Shown here: piece by piece, positions 25,245 through 37,094 of the stretch
How positions within the stretch are numbered: the first letter of the stretch is position 1
Layout: each line of letters opens with the position of its first letter
Assembly (NCBI GenBank): GCA_022453515.1
Contig: JAJNNY010000010.1
Coordinates: 248,001 to 312,000, forward strand
DNA: 64,000 nucleotides
From: Astrocystis sublimbata
Taxonomy: Eukaryota; Ascomycota; Sordariomycetes; Xylariales; Xylariaceae
Direction: 5' to 3'
Program-made: the position numbers and the translations under genes
The notes under the pieces: generated by a model
Database searches by the model: none
Seen by the model: only the letters and a program-made list of their open reading frames with translations
Told to the model about the DNA's origin: nothing

Positions 25245-26420
25245 TTACGTTTCTTTGGGGGTGTCTTTGATGATGAGGTTATCTGAGGGCTCTACACGCT
25301 GTGCCCACTCACTGATTGCATAGTCTCATTAGCATTCACTGACGAATGAGGGAGTGGGAGGATAGGAGAGTAGGTGGGAAAGATGGGAAAGATGGGAAAG
25401 ATGGTCAATCATTCTACCCCTGATCGATCGTGCTATAAAGAAAGGCAAAGAAAAAACTTACGTCCAACTCCCGTCGTACACCTTGCGGGTCTCAGGCGAG
25501 CCATACCCTGCATGTTCCAGGGCTGCGTCGATGACGACGGCCGTCACACCGGTACCACAGCTTGAGATGATGGGCTTGGAGGGATCGATGCCCTTCTTCT
25601 CGAAGAGCTTCCGCAGCTGGTCCTTGGGCAGCAGCGTCTTGGTGGTGGGGTCTAGCACCTCGCTGAAGGGAAGGCTGATGGCGCCTGGCATGTGGCCTGA
25701 GGACAGACCTGGTCTCGGCTCCGGGGCCTCGCCGGTGAATCTGGCGTTGGGCCGTGCGTCAAGGATTTGGATGCCCTCGGCGCCCTCCTTGTTGCAGTCC
25801 TCGGCGACCTCGCGCACCTCTTCGAAGCTGGCGACCTTGGTCTCGTCGAGCTGGGGGATTGGGTAGGGGTTGCACTCGACGGTGAAGAGATTGCCGGACT
25901 CGGTCGGGTAGCCCTCGTCGACCCACAGCTTGAAGTTGTTGAGGACGTGGACCTTGGAGTGGCCGAGGACTTTCAGGGTCCAGCCCACACGGGGCGCACT
26001 GAATATGCCGACGTCGTGGTGGTCGTAGACAACAACGGTGTCGTCCTTGCGGATGCCGAGGGAGCTCATGGCCTCGGCGAACTTCTTGGGGCTGGGCAGC
26101 ATGTGGGGATAGGGCGAGTGCTTGTCCTTGACTTTGTCGAGATCGAAGAAGCGGGCCTTGGGTATGCGCTTCTCGTGGAAGGCCTCAATGCCGGTGCGCG
26201 AGTCATTGGGCATGAACCAGGAGGCGCAGAGGGGAACGACGCGGGGGTCGGTGCTGATGACGGAGGGCGGGCTCTTCTGGAGGGCGTCGGCCAGCTCCTT
26301 GGGGGTGACGAGATAGGACGAGAGGTTGCGGCGGACATCCATCTTGGGGAACTTTGAAGTCTGCAGGAGGTGTCGGGGAAGAGAGGCTCTCGTGGAGCGG
26401 AAGATGGCAGCGGTGGCCAT
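25245..26420 (-). CDS. TUM1: 3-mercaptopyruvate / thiosulfate sulfurtransferase (rhodanese pair)
   Basis: Exon 1 is 26420-25462 and exon 2 is 25311-25245, giving 341 aa. The 150-nt intron has a GTAAGT donor and CAG acceptor; without the small last exon the protein would stop just after SWT. Two rhodanese domains are present: an inactive N-terminal one (residues about 38-170) and a C-terminal one carrying the active-site loop SSCGTGVTA with Cys at about residue 288. The CG[ST]GVTA loop is the mercaptopyruvate-sulfurtransferase form rather than the thiosulfate form. The N-terminus (RSTRASLPRHLLQTSKF) is basic and amphipathic, suggesting mitochondrial import; a second in-frame ATG (MDVRRN) could give a cytosolic form. 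Expected roles are cysteine catabolism and sulfur transfer to tRNA thiolation (Tum1/MST). The intron contains three GGGAAAGAT units (25376-25402). Confidence 0.92.
25376..25402. repeat. Three tandem copies of a 9-bp unit GGGAAAGAT
   Basis: Perfect tandem copies inside the terminal intron of the sulfurtransferase gene. Confidence 0.85.
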
Positions 26421-28064
26421 GATGGCGGGCTGGGAGGAGCAGGAGGAGCAGGGGAGGTGGTGATGCGGAGGTGGAGGTGGTGCTGCGGGTGGAGGGGTGG
26501 AGTTGTGCGTATGTTTGCACTGCAGCAGTCAGTACTGTACTAGGCGGGTAGTAGACTCTAGAGCAAGTAGGTACTGTATGTAGGATAAAACGGCCAGTGA
26601 CGGCGGCTATTCCTAGTCGGAGGGCGGGATCGGGTTGGCGGAGTCGGTGTCGCGGTACCGCCGTGTCGCAATATCGCGTGCGCAGGCAGGGAGCTGAGCT
26701 CAGTCGTCAGGGTTCAGCTTGCACAGCTTGCACAGTAGGCACAGTCGGTACCTAAAGTACTGTACAGTAGGATCCCGGGGGCTCGGCAGCACAACTATGG
26801 AGACAATAGGCAGTTGGCGATGCGGCGGCGGGTATCGCGGTGCGGTGGGTGGAGTATGCTGAAGCTAGGTAGATGGGCAAGATGGGGGGTAGATTTGGTA
26901 GATAAGAGCACTGGGCATGGATCAGCAAACACCAGCCCTGTACTCTCACTGAGAAGTAGGGTGATGGGAAGTTTGTTGCCGACAGCTTAGGAGGATGGAG
27001 GCAGGGAGATACACGGGAAGGGCAAGGTATGGAGAGAGGGACGGCAAGGCAAGTTGATGGATGAGCTGTGATGGCTGGAGCTACTCTCTCCAATGACATG
27101 GTGGGGGAGCTTAGCTTAGGTAGGGTAGGCAGGCAGATACCCCAAGGTGCTGTAGCCCTCCACACCCCCCGGTGGTCGTTTCTTCGATACCTCTAGTAGC
27201 ACCACCGCTCAAGCCCTTGCCGCTGTATCACGATGACGTACGTACCTGCCTCATATATCCTTATCGTGAATGCGTTTTTTAATTGTGAATGGCTTTCTCA
27301 CATTTCCAGACTAGTGCACCTCACGTTGCGCCAGAATCACGCTCAACGAGCTTGTTCCAGCTGATAGATACACCACTCTGTCCTGTCCCGCCTCCGCCTG
27401 TATGACAGCCTGTGGTTTCTGTGCATTCCAAATGAGGTAACGCAGCTACCTACTAAGTACCTGGGGTAGATAAGGAGCTATCAACATTGGAAGCAATCCA
27501 TCGAGAGAAACCTATCATTCAGGACTTTATGATGGTAGGATTATCATAAATATGCAAATAACGCCCACGCAAGGTAGGACTATACCTAGGTACCTAAGGT
27601 ACCTAACCATCTCACTTTCCATATCTGTCAGCATTAGGTATGGCCAATCATCACATCGGCATTGACACTTTACCACCCGGAACACGATTTCGGGTCAGTA
27701 TCTAGCCCAGGCAGGTTCAAGCTCATACCCAGGTAGATATATAATTATAACCCAACGGTGAAAACTAGGTATGTTAGGTATACTAGGTATAAGCTGACAG
27801 CTCACACTCACAGACCATTTTGGGTACCTGGTTTTCATTGTTGCTAAGCATATGGGTCAACATACGCCCTTGCAGATTACAAATCACATCCTTTGGACAT
27901 TCGGTGTTCGAGGTCTATCTTTCGGATGTGAGAAAAGAAAGCCCATCCATCTACTTATAATTAGCTTCAGCATCAATTGAACGTCCTCGACCAAGTACTA
28001 CATTCTTTGCATCCCTAACATCAACATCCTCACAACCTTCGACCATCACAGCTATTGATCCAAA
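26421..28064. other. Intergenic between divergent genes, no gene seen
   Basis: About 1.6 kb between the sulfurtransferase and the glutathione S-transferase. Several TACCTAGGTACCTA-type motifs are present (26750-26762, 27581-27606). No coding frame with family similarity was seen. Confidence 0.6.
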
Positions 28065-28994
28065 ATGGCAGACTCCCAAATTGTGCTCTTTGACATTCCA
28101 TCAAAGGACCCAAACTATCCATGGTCCCTGAACACTTGGAAAAGTGAGCATACACTCTCAAATTTAATGTGATGCAAACCCACCAACGAATGCAGCTCGC
28201 ATGGTCCTGAACTATAAAGGACTGGACTACAAGACCGAATGGGCAAGTTCCATGATGCCATGAAACGGCCCCGGCACCGGCTGCATGACCTTGGCTAACA
28301 TCTCACAGGTCGAATATCCGGAAATCGCTCCCAGGCTTAGACCTCAGTGAGATTCACTTTATATTTGTCACACATATACATCACCCACCCCCTCCCACGA
28401 GGCCGTCGTTGGCTTACCAGAATCAAACAATCCACTAGTTTTCCCGACAAGAAAGACTTCACTGTCCCTACGATAATCCAGCCCGATGGCACATACATGA
28501 TGGACTCCTTGGTGATCGCCAACGAGCTTGAGAAGCAGCACCCGGAGCCATCCCTGCACCTCGACGAGCCCTACCGGCTGAAGTACATCGACGCTCTCCG
28601 AGACGCCTTCGAGGCCATCCGCCCTCTGTATATCCTTGCCGTGCCCAAGCGGTTGCTCAAGGAGGTCAACATGGAGTACTGGCTACGGACGCGGTCGGAG
28701 GCGGTAGGCATGCCGCTGGAGAAGTACGTGGAGGAGAACAGCGGCCCTCACGTCTGGGAAAACGCCGCCCCGCATCTGCAGAAGATCACGGAAATGCTGA
28801 AGGAGAACGACAAGGGCATATTCTTCTTTGGCGACAAGGTCAGTTACGTCGACTTCACCCATGCCGGGTTCCTCATCATGTTCCGCGCCCTGGGCGAAGA
28901 CATCTGGCAGCCGTTGCTGAAAGCGTTCGGGGACCCCGATCTACACCTGAGGTTCCTTGAGGCATTGAAGCCTTGGACGGAGAATATCAATTAA
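28065..28994 (+). CDS. Glutathione S-transferase family protein
   Basis: Four exons, 28065-28143, 28196-28242, 28309-28346 and 28439-28994, give 239 aa. Intron 2 (28243-28308) uses a GC donor (TGG/GCAAGT), chosen because it restores the conserved KTEWVEYPEI. The last acceptor could also be at 28420, adding six residues. The N-terminal thioredoxin fold is LFDIP...PWSLNTWKTRMVLNYKGL, with VPTII and the GTYMMDS stretch that binds the glutathione gamma-glutamyl group. The C-terminal helical domain contains DKVSYVDF, the usual N-capping box. The PWSLNTW start resembles the fungal etherase-like (LigE/FuA-type) GST group. It is expected to be cytosolic and to conjugate glutathione to electrophiles; the substrate is unknown. 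Two exons of only 47 and 38 nt explain why the 5' part is easy to miss. Confidence 0.85.
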
Positions 28995-30201
28995 CGTGGT
29001 CATACCACACGACAACTACTTAGACTGAGTCCCCAGTAGCACATCCTGTGTGTAAGTGGGGCAATTGAGGGGATAGTAAGGGTCCGGTACGAAGCATGTG
29101 CAACTTTCATGTGTCGTTAGCATCTAAAGCTTAACGAATTATATCTGTCATGCTTATTACTCCCTTGATCTTTTCACTCCATGGATTCATTCTTAACTAC
29201 TTAGCCACGCATGTGAGCATGTAGCTCAAGTCTTGTTGCCCTATTGCTGTCGCGCTGATGAGGGGTAGGTAGTTGGGGGGCAGGTAGTTGGGGGGCAGGT
29301 AGTTGGGGGGCAATGGGGGTAAATGAGGGGAACCAATGTTTCCCGTTCAAGTAAGCAATTGCTAAATTACAGTAGACGGCACGGCACCATGTAGGGACCA
29401 AAGCAATTCCACTAAAGCTTGAAATTGCAGCTCACTTTGTTGCTGCTGCATACCAGCATCTGACAGACTCACCAAAGGTTGATGCCATCTCACGATGATG
29501 ACAACTTCTGGATCGCTCATTGCCTGCCTCAACCTAGCATCCTAGCTGACGAGGTAAGCAATTATCGAGCAGCTTCTAACTAGATAGCAAACATGCTCGT
29601 CGATTGGTGCGGATAAAACAAGCGGCTAAAACATTCAACCCACATGAGCTACGCATACAGTAGCACTCGCAGAAATGTCTTGGGATTCCTCGACTTCTTA
29701 TTCAACATGCCAACCCACCAACCCCCACATTCAAACCTTTCCCCTCCCCATATTAATCGGGAGCTGCAGTGTAAACTAACACAGATGGGTAGCTATTACG
29801 ACATTCTCTGCTGTCGCTTGCCCCGCCATCGTGTAAGTAATATCTTATCATCTGAGCAAGTGACCATGAAGAGAATGAACTCCAAAGCCGCTCTAATTGG
29901 AGGGAAAAGATAAGTCACTGAAGTAAAGGCGAAGCTCATCGGGACAGAGCAAAAGACCTCAAAGCTCGCCCCCCTTAGTGAAGACAAGAGTGTAACATTT
30001 GAATAAGCCATAAAAACATCGTCCCCAGAATTGCAAGTCTTCTCTTGGTGTGAAACCCTCATCGTCATCGTCATTGTCCTCGATGTCTTGGCGATTATTT
30101 TGAGAAAAACGAAAAAAAAAGAGTATTGCAGCAACAAGAAGCAGAACCCCAATATTAACCGTTATTTCACTTTCTTCAAAATCTTGTCAGGGTAAATATC
30201 G
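28995..30201. other. Intergenic, no gene seen
   Basis: About 1.2 kb between two same-strand genes. It contains a G-rich minisatellite (29268-29312). No coding frame with family similarity was seen. Confidence 0.6.
29268..29312 (+). repeat. G-rich minisatellite, three 15-bp units
   Basis: Three tandem copies of GGTAGTTGGGGGGCA followed by another G5 run. Four or more G runs in under 60 nt make a G-quadruplex possible. Confidence 0.85.
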
Positions 30202-31401
30202 ATGACAATGGCAATCGATCCCAAGACCGCCAGCGTACGTAGCGTCCGCGTCCAGTCCAGTCCAGTCCCGTCCCTCCTTCGGCGTCGCAAATAGCAAATA
30301 ATTAGCAACAACAAACTAACCACCATCCCAACCCCCTTCCAGAACCTCTCTTTCGTCCTCAACAAGCCCCTCGACGTAGGCTTCGTCGACCGGCCCGCGC
30401 CGACCCTCCAGAGCGAGCACGATGTCCTCGTCGCCGTCAACTACACGGGCATCTGCGGCTCCGACGTGCACTACTGGCAGCACGGCGCGATCGGGCACTA
30501 CGTGGTCAAGGACCCCATGATCCTCGGGCACGAGTCCGCCGGGACCGTGGTGCAGGTCGGCTCGGCCGTCACCGGCCTGGCGGCGGGCGACCGCATCGCC
30601 CTCGAGCCCGGCTACCCCTGCCGCCGGTGCGGCCCTTGCCTGGGCGGCAAGTACAACCTGTGCCCGGAGATGCGGTTCGCGGCGACGCCGCCGTACGACG
30701 GCACGCTGACGGGCTTCTGGACCGCGCCCGCCGACTTCTGCTACAAGCTGCCCGACGGCGTGTCGCTGCAGGAGGGCGCGCTGATCGAGCCGCTGGCCGT
30801 CGCCGTGCACATCGTGCGCCAGGCCGCCGTGGCGCCGGGGCAGTCCGTCGTCGTCATGGGCGCCGGCCCCGTGGGCCTGCTGTGCGCGGCCGTCGCGCGT
30901 GCCTTCGGCGCCACCACCGTCGTCTCCGTCGACATCGTCGAGTCCAAGCTCGACTTCGCCAAGGCCTTCTGCTCCTCGCATACCTACGTCAGTCAGCGCG
31001 TCCCGGCCGAGGAGAACGCGGCCAACATCAGGAAGCTCGCGGGCTTGCCGAACGGTGCCGACGTCGTCATTGATGCGAGTGGCGCCGAGCCGAGCATCCA
31101 GACGTGTCTGCACACGGTGCGCAATGGCGGCACGTATGTCCAGGGCGGAATGGGCAAGGATAACATCACGTTTCCTATCATGGCTATGTGCTTGAAAGAG
31201 GTCACGGCCAAGGGAAGCTTCCGGTACGGTAGCGGGGACTATACCCTCGCCATTCAGCTCGTAGCCAGCGGCAAGGTGGAGGTCAAGAAGTTGATCAGCG
31301 AGGTTGTCGAGTTCAAGAATGCCGAGAAGGCTTTTGAAAAAGTGAAGCAGGGTGAGGTCATCAAGATCTTGATTGGAGGTCCTAATGAGCAAGTGGCGTA
31401 A
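30202..31401 (+). CDS. xdh1: Xylitol dehydrogenase (D-xylulose reductase), zinc MDR family
   Basis: Exon 1 is 30202-30234 (11 codons) and exon 2 is 30343-31401, giving 363 aa. The 108-nt intron has a GTACGT donor, a CTAAC branch and a CAG acceptor. The enzyme oxidises xylitol to D-xylulose with NAD in the pentose catabolic pathway. Catalytic zinc ligands lie in GICGSDVHYW (Cys) and GHESAG (His, Glu). The structural zinc Cys cluster is CRRCGPCLGGKYNLC. The Rossmann motif is VVMGAGPVGLL, followed by an acidic residue (VSVDIVE) that favours NAD over NADP. The sequence sits in the sorbitol/xylitol dehydrogenase group; L-arabinitol or sorbitol dehydrogenase are alternatives. Codon use is very GC-rich at third positions, which creates a long antisense shadow frame. 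It is convergent with beta-mannosidase. Confidence 0.9.
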
Positions 31402-31801
31402 AAGCTTTGATAGGTTGTCGTTGCCGTTGCTGAAGTTGGCGAGGCGATGAGGCGTTCTTCTGGCGGGATTGGAGTTTTTTTTTACCAGAGTCTTGAGGGT
31501 GGTGGTAAACAGTCAGCTCAGCATAGCAAATCGCAGACAGGATGTCGAAGGATACAGATTGTCAAAGAGCACAAGAATATATCCTCCTATAGGTTATCTA
31601 GTGGCTCAAGCAGAGTTCAAGTATCATGATTAACTCATATTGTCCGATAATTTAAACTATGGATCTGACATCTTCATCTGCTGTCCCACCCTTCGCTCGG
31701 TATTTGCATAGAAGTTTGCATCCTTCCTCCAAATAATATGTTTTCAATGTTAGCTTACCAATGCTAGCAATGACAATAATTCCACAAACTCATCGAGCGT
31801 C
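31402..31801. other. Intergenic between convergent genes
   Basis: 400 bp shared by the 3' ends of xylitol dehydrogenase and beta-mannosidase. No gene was seen. Confidence 0.65.
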
Positions 31802-34485
31802 TTAGATCATCCCAAGATACCTCGTCGTGACTTTTGTCGCTTCACTCGCACCACGAACCGGGATCCTGACCGTTTCCCCCGGCACAATGTCCACGAGATT
31901 ATCCTCAAAATGAACAGCGTCATCCTCGCACTCAACAGCGACACCTTTCACAGGCACCTCAGCGCTCAGCATCACCGCCTTATGATCCCCACTCAGCTCC
32001 GCTTTCAGTTGCTGCGGCTTCTGGAGATGTAGATATTTCAGGGGTTCAGGCCAATTCACGTAGCGGGCAAGCTGCTCCTTGCCCATCTGCGTAGGCGTCG
32101 TGCCATCCTGAGGGTCTCTAGAAGACGAGCTGAGAAGGTAAGCCGCGACCACCGTGCGACCCTCGTCGCCCTTGTTCTGCACCGGCACGTCCATGGCCAC
32201 AATCTCGGTAGACTGGTTCTTGAGCAACCGCAGCTCCTTGCGGACGATCTCGGCGTACGTCTGCTCTCCCGTCTCGACATCCCACGCGCGCACGAGGCAG
32301 TCGATCTCGATATCCTCGAGCGTGAGGTTGCTGCCCCATATCTCGACCTGGATCTGCGTCGTGCCCCCGATGCGGGAGTACTTGTTGTCGGGGTTCGGGT
32401 GGTGGTGCTCGCGGCGCGTGATGCCGACGCTCAGGGGCGCCATCTCGCGCTTCACCGTGTAGTATGCGTGCTTGGGCCGCAGGTAGTAGTCGCAGATCGA
32501 CCACGACGTCACGGGCCAGCAGTCGTTGATCTGCCACACCAGGGCGCCGGCGCAGTACTCGCGCCCCGGTCCCTTCCACTGTCGCTTCCATAGCCTGTAG
32601 GCAGAGGCGAGACACTCGGCTTGCATCAGCTGGGTGCAGTAGACGAACTGCTCGAGCGGGTCGGGTGCGTATCGCATATTCTCGACGAGGTACAGCGCGA
32701 TGCGCCGCTCGTGGCCGTCGGCCTTGTTGTGGAAGTCGATTGTCGACGACTGAGGGTACCGGTCCGGGTCCGCCTTTCCGAGGGGGAGGAAGGCGTCGAT
32801 CGTCTTAACAGAGGGAAATGCCTCCATGCCAAACTCGGACACGAATCTTCCGACAAGTTTGTCGAAGTTCTGGTATTTTTCCTGCGTTCCATGCCACACA
32901 TTCCACTGGTGGATATCACCCACTGTCGGATCGTGAGTATCAACGCCGCCCCATGGGCTGCCGGGGTGGTAGTGCACCGATGGACAATACTCGTGGCACG
33001 CATCCGGCAGGATCTTTTCATAGATATAGCGCGCGGGAAAGTCGGTCTTGAGCCAGCTTTCAGCGTCCATGTTGTCCTTGTCCCATTCCAAGCTCGCGCC
33101 CTCGGCGTATTGGTAGTCCTCGTTATTGCCGGCCCAGATCACGATGCTTGGGTGATGTCTTAGCAACTTGACGTTTTCCTCTGCTTCACGCTTGATGGAG
33201 GCTAGCAACTCGGGCCACACCGGGTAATTACCGCACCCGAACATGAAGTCTTGCCATACCAAGATACCTAGCTCGTCACAGGCGTCGTAGAAGGCCTGTT
33301 CTTCGTAGATGCCGCCTCCCCAGGCCCGGATCATGAACTGATTACCGTCGGCCACCAATTTGACCCAGTCACGATATCGTTCCTTGCTAATACGCGGGAT
33401 AAAGTTGTCGGCGGGGATCCAGTCACTACCGCCGCAGAAGAGAGGGATGCCATTGACCTCGAAGAAGAACGAAGTGCCCGGCTGTCCCTTCAGTGGCCTC
33501 TGTATAAGCTCGGCTCTCCGCAAGCCGATCTTCTTGGTGATACTGTCTACATCTTTGCCGTCGTGGACTGCGGTCGCCTTGACAGTGTACAATGGCTGCT
33601 TACCGTATCGGATCGGGTACCAGAGCTCAGGGTCGGAGATCCTAAACGTGGCACTGGTGCTGTCTTCGATGTCTTGGCTAGCCACGAGGGAGTCGTTAAG
33701 TGAGATGTCCAGACGCAACTTTGAAGCTTTGCCTTCGATCGGCGCATGGACGACGACAGTGGCTGATTTGAGAGACTTGTCGACATCAATGTCGCACCAG
33801 AGATCGCTCACACGAGACTCGTAGATCTCGAGATTAATAGGCCGCCACGGTCCGCATGATAAGGTGACCGGGCCCCAATCCCATCCCTATGGTTGAAAGT
33901 GGTGGTGTTAGCCGGCCAATTCTTAGCATCACTGGCAATTTCATGTTCCATGCCCTCATTGTAATTTTGACCTACCCAATGGTACTGCGTCTTCCGAACC
34001 GCCAATCTCGAATTATCTCCATTCCAACACCCCCACTTATGATCGGGGTGCTCCTCAACAAGCTTCCAGCCCCTAAGATAGGCGCTGTCGAAGGTGATGA
34101 CGAACTCGTTCTCCTCGCCCGCTTTGGCCAGCACCTCTGTGACGTCCACGCGCTCGGGCAGGAACATGTTCTCCGACTCAAGGATTGTCTTGCCGTTCAG
34201 CACGACCGTGGCGAAAGTATCGAGGCCATCGAATGCAATGACGGTCTGCGGTCTCGTTGTTTGAGGGGACGCGAACTTGGTCCTGTAGACCCAGACTTGC
34301 TCGCCAACCCATTGTATATCGATCTCATTCTTGCCGATGTAGGGGTCCGGTATGAGCTTGTGGGCGAGCAGGTCCAGATGCACATTCGTTGGGAACTGGG
34401 CGACGGGCAAGTATGTATCGTCACCTTTGTCGCCCTGTTTGAACTCCCAGTGCTTGTCGATGGGGACGACGATGCGGGGTTCCAT
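31802..34485 (-). CDS. mndB: Beta-mannosidase B, glycoside hydrolase family 2 (intracellular type)
   Basis: Exon 1 is 34485-33976 and exon 2 is 33886-31802, giving 864 aa. The 89-nt intron has a GTAGGT donor, a CTAAC branch and a TAG acceptor, and joins QYHW to GWDWGPV, a family signature. The enzyme releases terminal beta-mannose from manno-oligosaccharides. The order is sugar-binding domain, immunoglobulin-like domain, TIM barrel and C-terminal beta domains. The acid/base Glu is in IWAGNNED (about residue 426) and the nucleophile Glu in VSEFGMEAF (about residue 521). There is no signal peptide, which matches the cytosolic MndB group rather than secreted MndA. The downstream part alone would look like a separate 669-aa frame; the splice shows it is one gene. 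Confidence 0.94.
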
Positions 34486-35923
34486 GATGATGATGGTGGG
34501 GTGTTGGTACTTATTATTCCGAACCTGACTTGACGACAGGGGCAGAATGAGGAGTAGAAGGAATGGTGATCAGAATACAGCAATGATGGAACGAATTTCC
34601 ATACAGCAGAAGCATCTTTTTTAGAGGTTTTGGTCTAGGTAGGCAGTGGCCATGGACAAAACAAACCCATTTCTACATTCGTTACTCAATCCCACATTGG
34701 AACCGGCCTACCTCGTGCCGAGATCGATCTCTGAACCTGCAGCCTCCGGGGCTCCAAATACACCTGCACATCGGATGCGAATGCTTGCCTTAGAACAGGC
34801 ACTTAAGTATCACAAGTTCGGTTCGACAAAGGAAGGTAACATCCAAGGTAACACTTCGATTTCGATCAGCAGCTTTGCAAAGTTCCAAAGGAGGGCTTGG
34901 CTGAGAAGCTTAGGTACCTAGTATGTGGGGGAAAGGATTCCCCAACCACCGCTGTAAGAAGCCTCAAGCTCGCACAAGATAGATTTACAGCTGCTAATGA
35001 GAGTAGGTAGGTAGGCAGCTAACCGAGACAACCAATACGAGCACTATCTCGAAGCATCTAGCTAACATCTTTTCTTATTTACTTAAATTCATAGCAATAT
35101 CAGCGAGTTGCACTCACTGTCGTACACCTTACGGTTAGAATCTTGGCATTTGCACCCCAGTTTTCGTGACAGTTCAGAACACGGAGCATCGTCCTCCGTT
35201 GCTGTTTCTGGAAAACCGAGCTGGAAAGGTATTCCTTTGAGTTGCGAGAGACTTTCTTGTATGTATCTAATGTACATGACATCAGGCAGCACTGCGTAAC
35301 AAAGAGTCAGATATTAAAATGAAGCAGTCTATTCAACTCAGGTTCCAGCTAAACATTCGTAGTCTGCCAGACAGAACTAACAGTCACTCGTCACAAACAA
35401 ATTGCCATGTACCTACAACTAGATAGCGCAGATAAGCATTATCAATTAGATGAGTATATTCGAGTACATAAGAAATATCGACATTAGGTACCTTAATATG
35501 CATGTAGACGAGTCGCTCCTCTGCTCTGCTCCGTTCGACTCTGTTCTTGCTCTCTATGGACAATCTAAAACCAGCTCGGAAGCGCCAAGCGCCATTTGAA
35601 TCGGGGAAACCTTGTACGTACGTAGGCTGTGCAATGTATATCCCGTATCCTGTCTCCCAAACGCCGAAAAACGAGTGCGCCGTATGGCTCTGGATGTATG
35701 TAGTGTAGTCGTTGCAGTCGTAGGTATTTCCTATGTTCCGGGGCACCACCACGTGAGGTATCAGTCCTCACATTCGCGCTTCCGCTGCCACCTCGCCCAC
35801 GCTCATCTGTCACATACTGTCTGCCCAACACACCTTCGTAAGCCCCGGACCAGCCAGTTATCAGCTCTTGCAACCATGTCCCACCCACGTGCCACGCTGA
35901 GATCATCTGAGTCTGCGTTTAGT
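34486..35923. other. Intergenic, no gene seen
   Basis: About 1.4 kb. A short frame at 34646-34921 has no start in good context and no family similarity. A GGTACCTA motif lies at 34909-34921. The 3' region of the Rab4-like gene lies at the right edge. Confidence 0.55.
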
Positions 35924-37094
35924 CTAGCAGCAGTTGCCTCTTCCGCGCCCACGATTTAGCGTGAAGACCTCTTCCCACTCGCGCATTCCCCAGTTTGGAT
36001 TGCGACTCTTGCCTCTTCTCCTGCTCCGAACACCGGCACCTCCAAGACCGATCTCGTCTGCTGTCATAGCGCTCTTGATACTAGCGCCGTCGCTGGCACC
36101 GGCGTGCCACATGCCGCCATCGCCGTACTGTATCCCACTCATGGGATCGTCCGGGTCGATCTCGCCAAGCTCTATCTTGGTCAATATCATGCGTGCCAGC
36201 CGCCCGAACACCTCGTCCACGCCTTCGCCGGATAACGCTGAGACTTCCATCGTGACGGGTACGTTGACGCCACTGGCCCACCGCGAGGCCTCCTCCGGGG
36301 ATACCTCGCGCCCCTCGGGGGCCACGGTGGCCCGCAGCTGAGCGCCGAGCCCTGTGCTTGCCGTGCTAGCTGGCGTGCCGTAGGGGAAGTTCGAGCCTAC
36401 GCTGGATGGCGTGGGCGGTGGTATACTCGTGTCGATGAGGGAGTCGTTCGCGAGGTCGAGCTTGTTGCCGACGAGGAGGAGGGTCAGGGCCGGGGAAGCG
36501 AGTGCGCGCGCATCGTTCAGAAATGGTTGCAGGTCGCGGAAGGAGTTGTGTGATGTGACGTCGTAGCACAAGATGGCGCCGGCAGCCCCGCGATAGTACG
36601 ATCGCGATACGGAGCGGAAGCGTTCTGTGCCTGCTGTGTCCCATAGCTGTAATCGAATCAGTCCTTCGGTTGCACCACGGAGCACCCCTCAGGGCAGACA
36701 GCGCATATGTGAGTCGGTCGGTGTCGGGTCGGGGGAAAGGTACCTGCAACTTTATCCGTTTCCGCCGCGCTCCGGTGCCGACTTTGATGATCTTGCTCGC
36801 GAATTCAACCCCGATCGTTTGCGATGAGACGACACGCCATTCGTTCTTGACAAATCGATGCAGCAGACAGGACCTGAGACAGCGCGCGATGTCTTGTTAG
36901 TGGCGCATTCAGATGGCAATCTTGGGTTTGGCAGCGACGGCCATGGCTTCCCATGGTGTTCCGGGGCGATTGCTATAACGATACAGCGTCGCGCTTGAAA
37001 TTCCGGGGCAGCCGGATGTAGTGTATTGGTAGAGAACTTACTTCCCAGTGCCGCTCGGTCCCAGCAGTATTATCTTGGCAAGATAATCGTACAT
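35924..37094 (-). CDS. Rab4/Ypt4-like small GTPase
   Basis: Three exons, 37094-37042, 36873-36744 and 36646-35924, give 301 aa. The introns are 168 nt (GTAAGT/CAG) and 97 nt (GTACCT/CAG). Motifs in order: P-loop GPSGTGKS (12-19), switch I with QTIGVEF, switch II LWDTAGTERF (about 62-71), NKLD (122-125) and SAL (197-199). The first residues MYDYLAKIILLG match the Rab4 group. The C-terminus ends in Cys-Cys, the site for double geranylgeranylation and membrane attachment. Expected role is endosomal recycling traffic. Unusual: about 70 residues separate NKLD from SAL, against about 30 in typical Rabs, because of a Pro/Ser/Thr-rich insertion. The C-terminal hypervariable part is long with an RSRRRGKS basic patch. 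Confidence 0.9.

Noticed and set aside
30316..31392. 358-codon open frame antisense to xylitol dehydrogenase
   Set aside because: A shadow of GC-rich codons on the other strand; composition is Arg/Ala/Gly/Asp-biased with no domain.
34646..34921. 91-codon frame on the plus strand
   Set aside because: Starts at GTG, has no family similarity and ends in a dispersed spacer motif.
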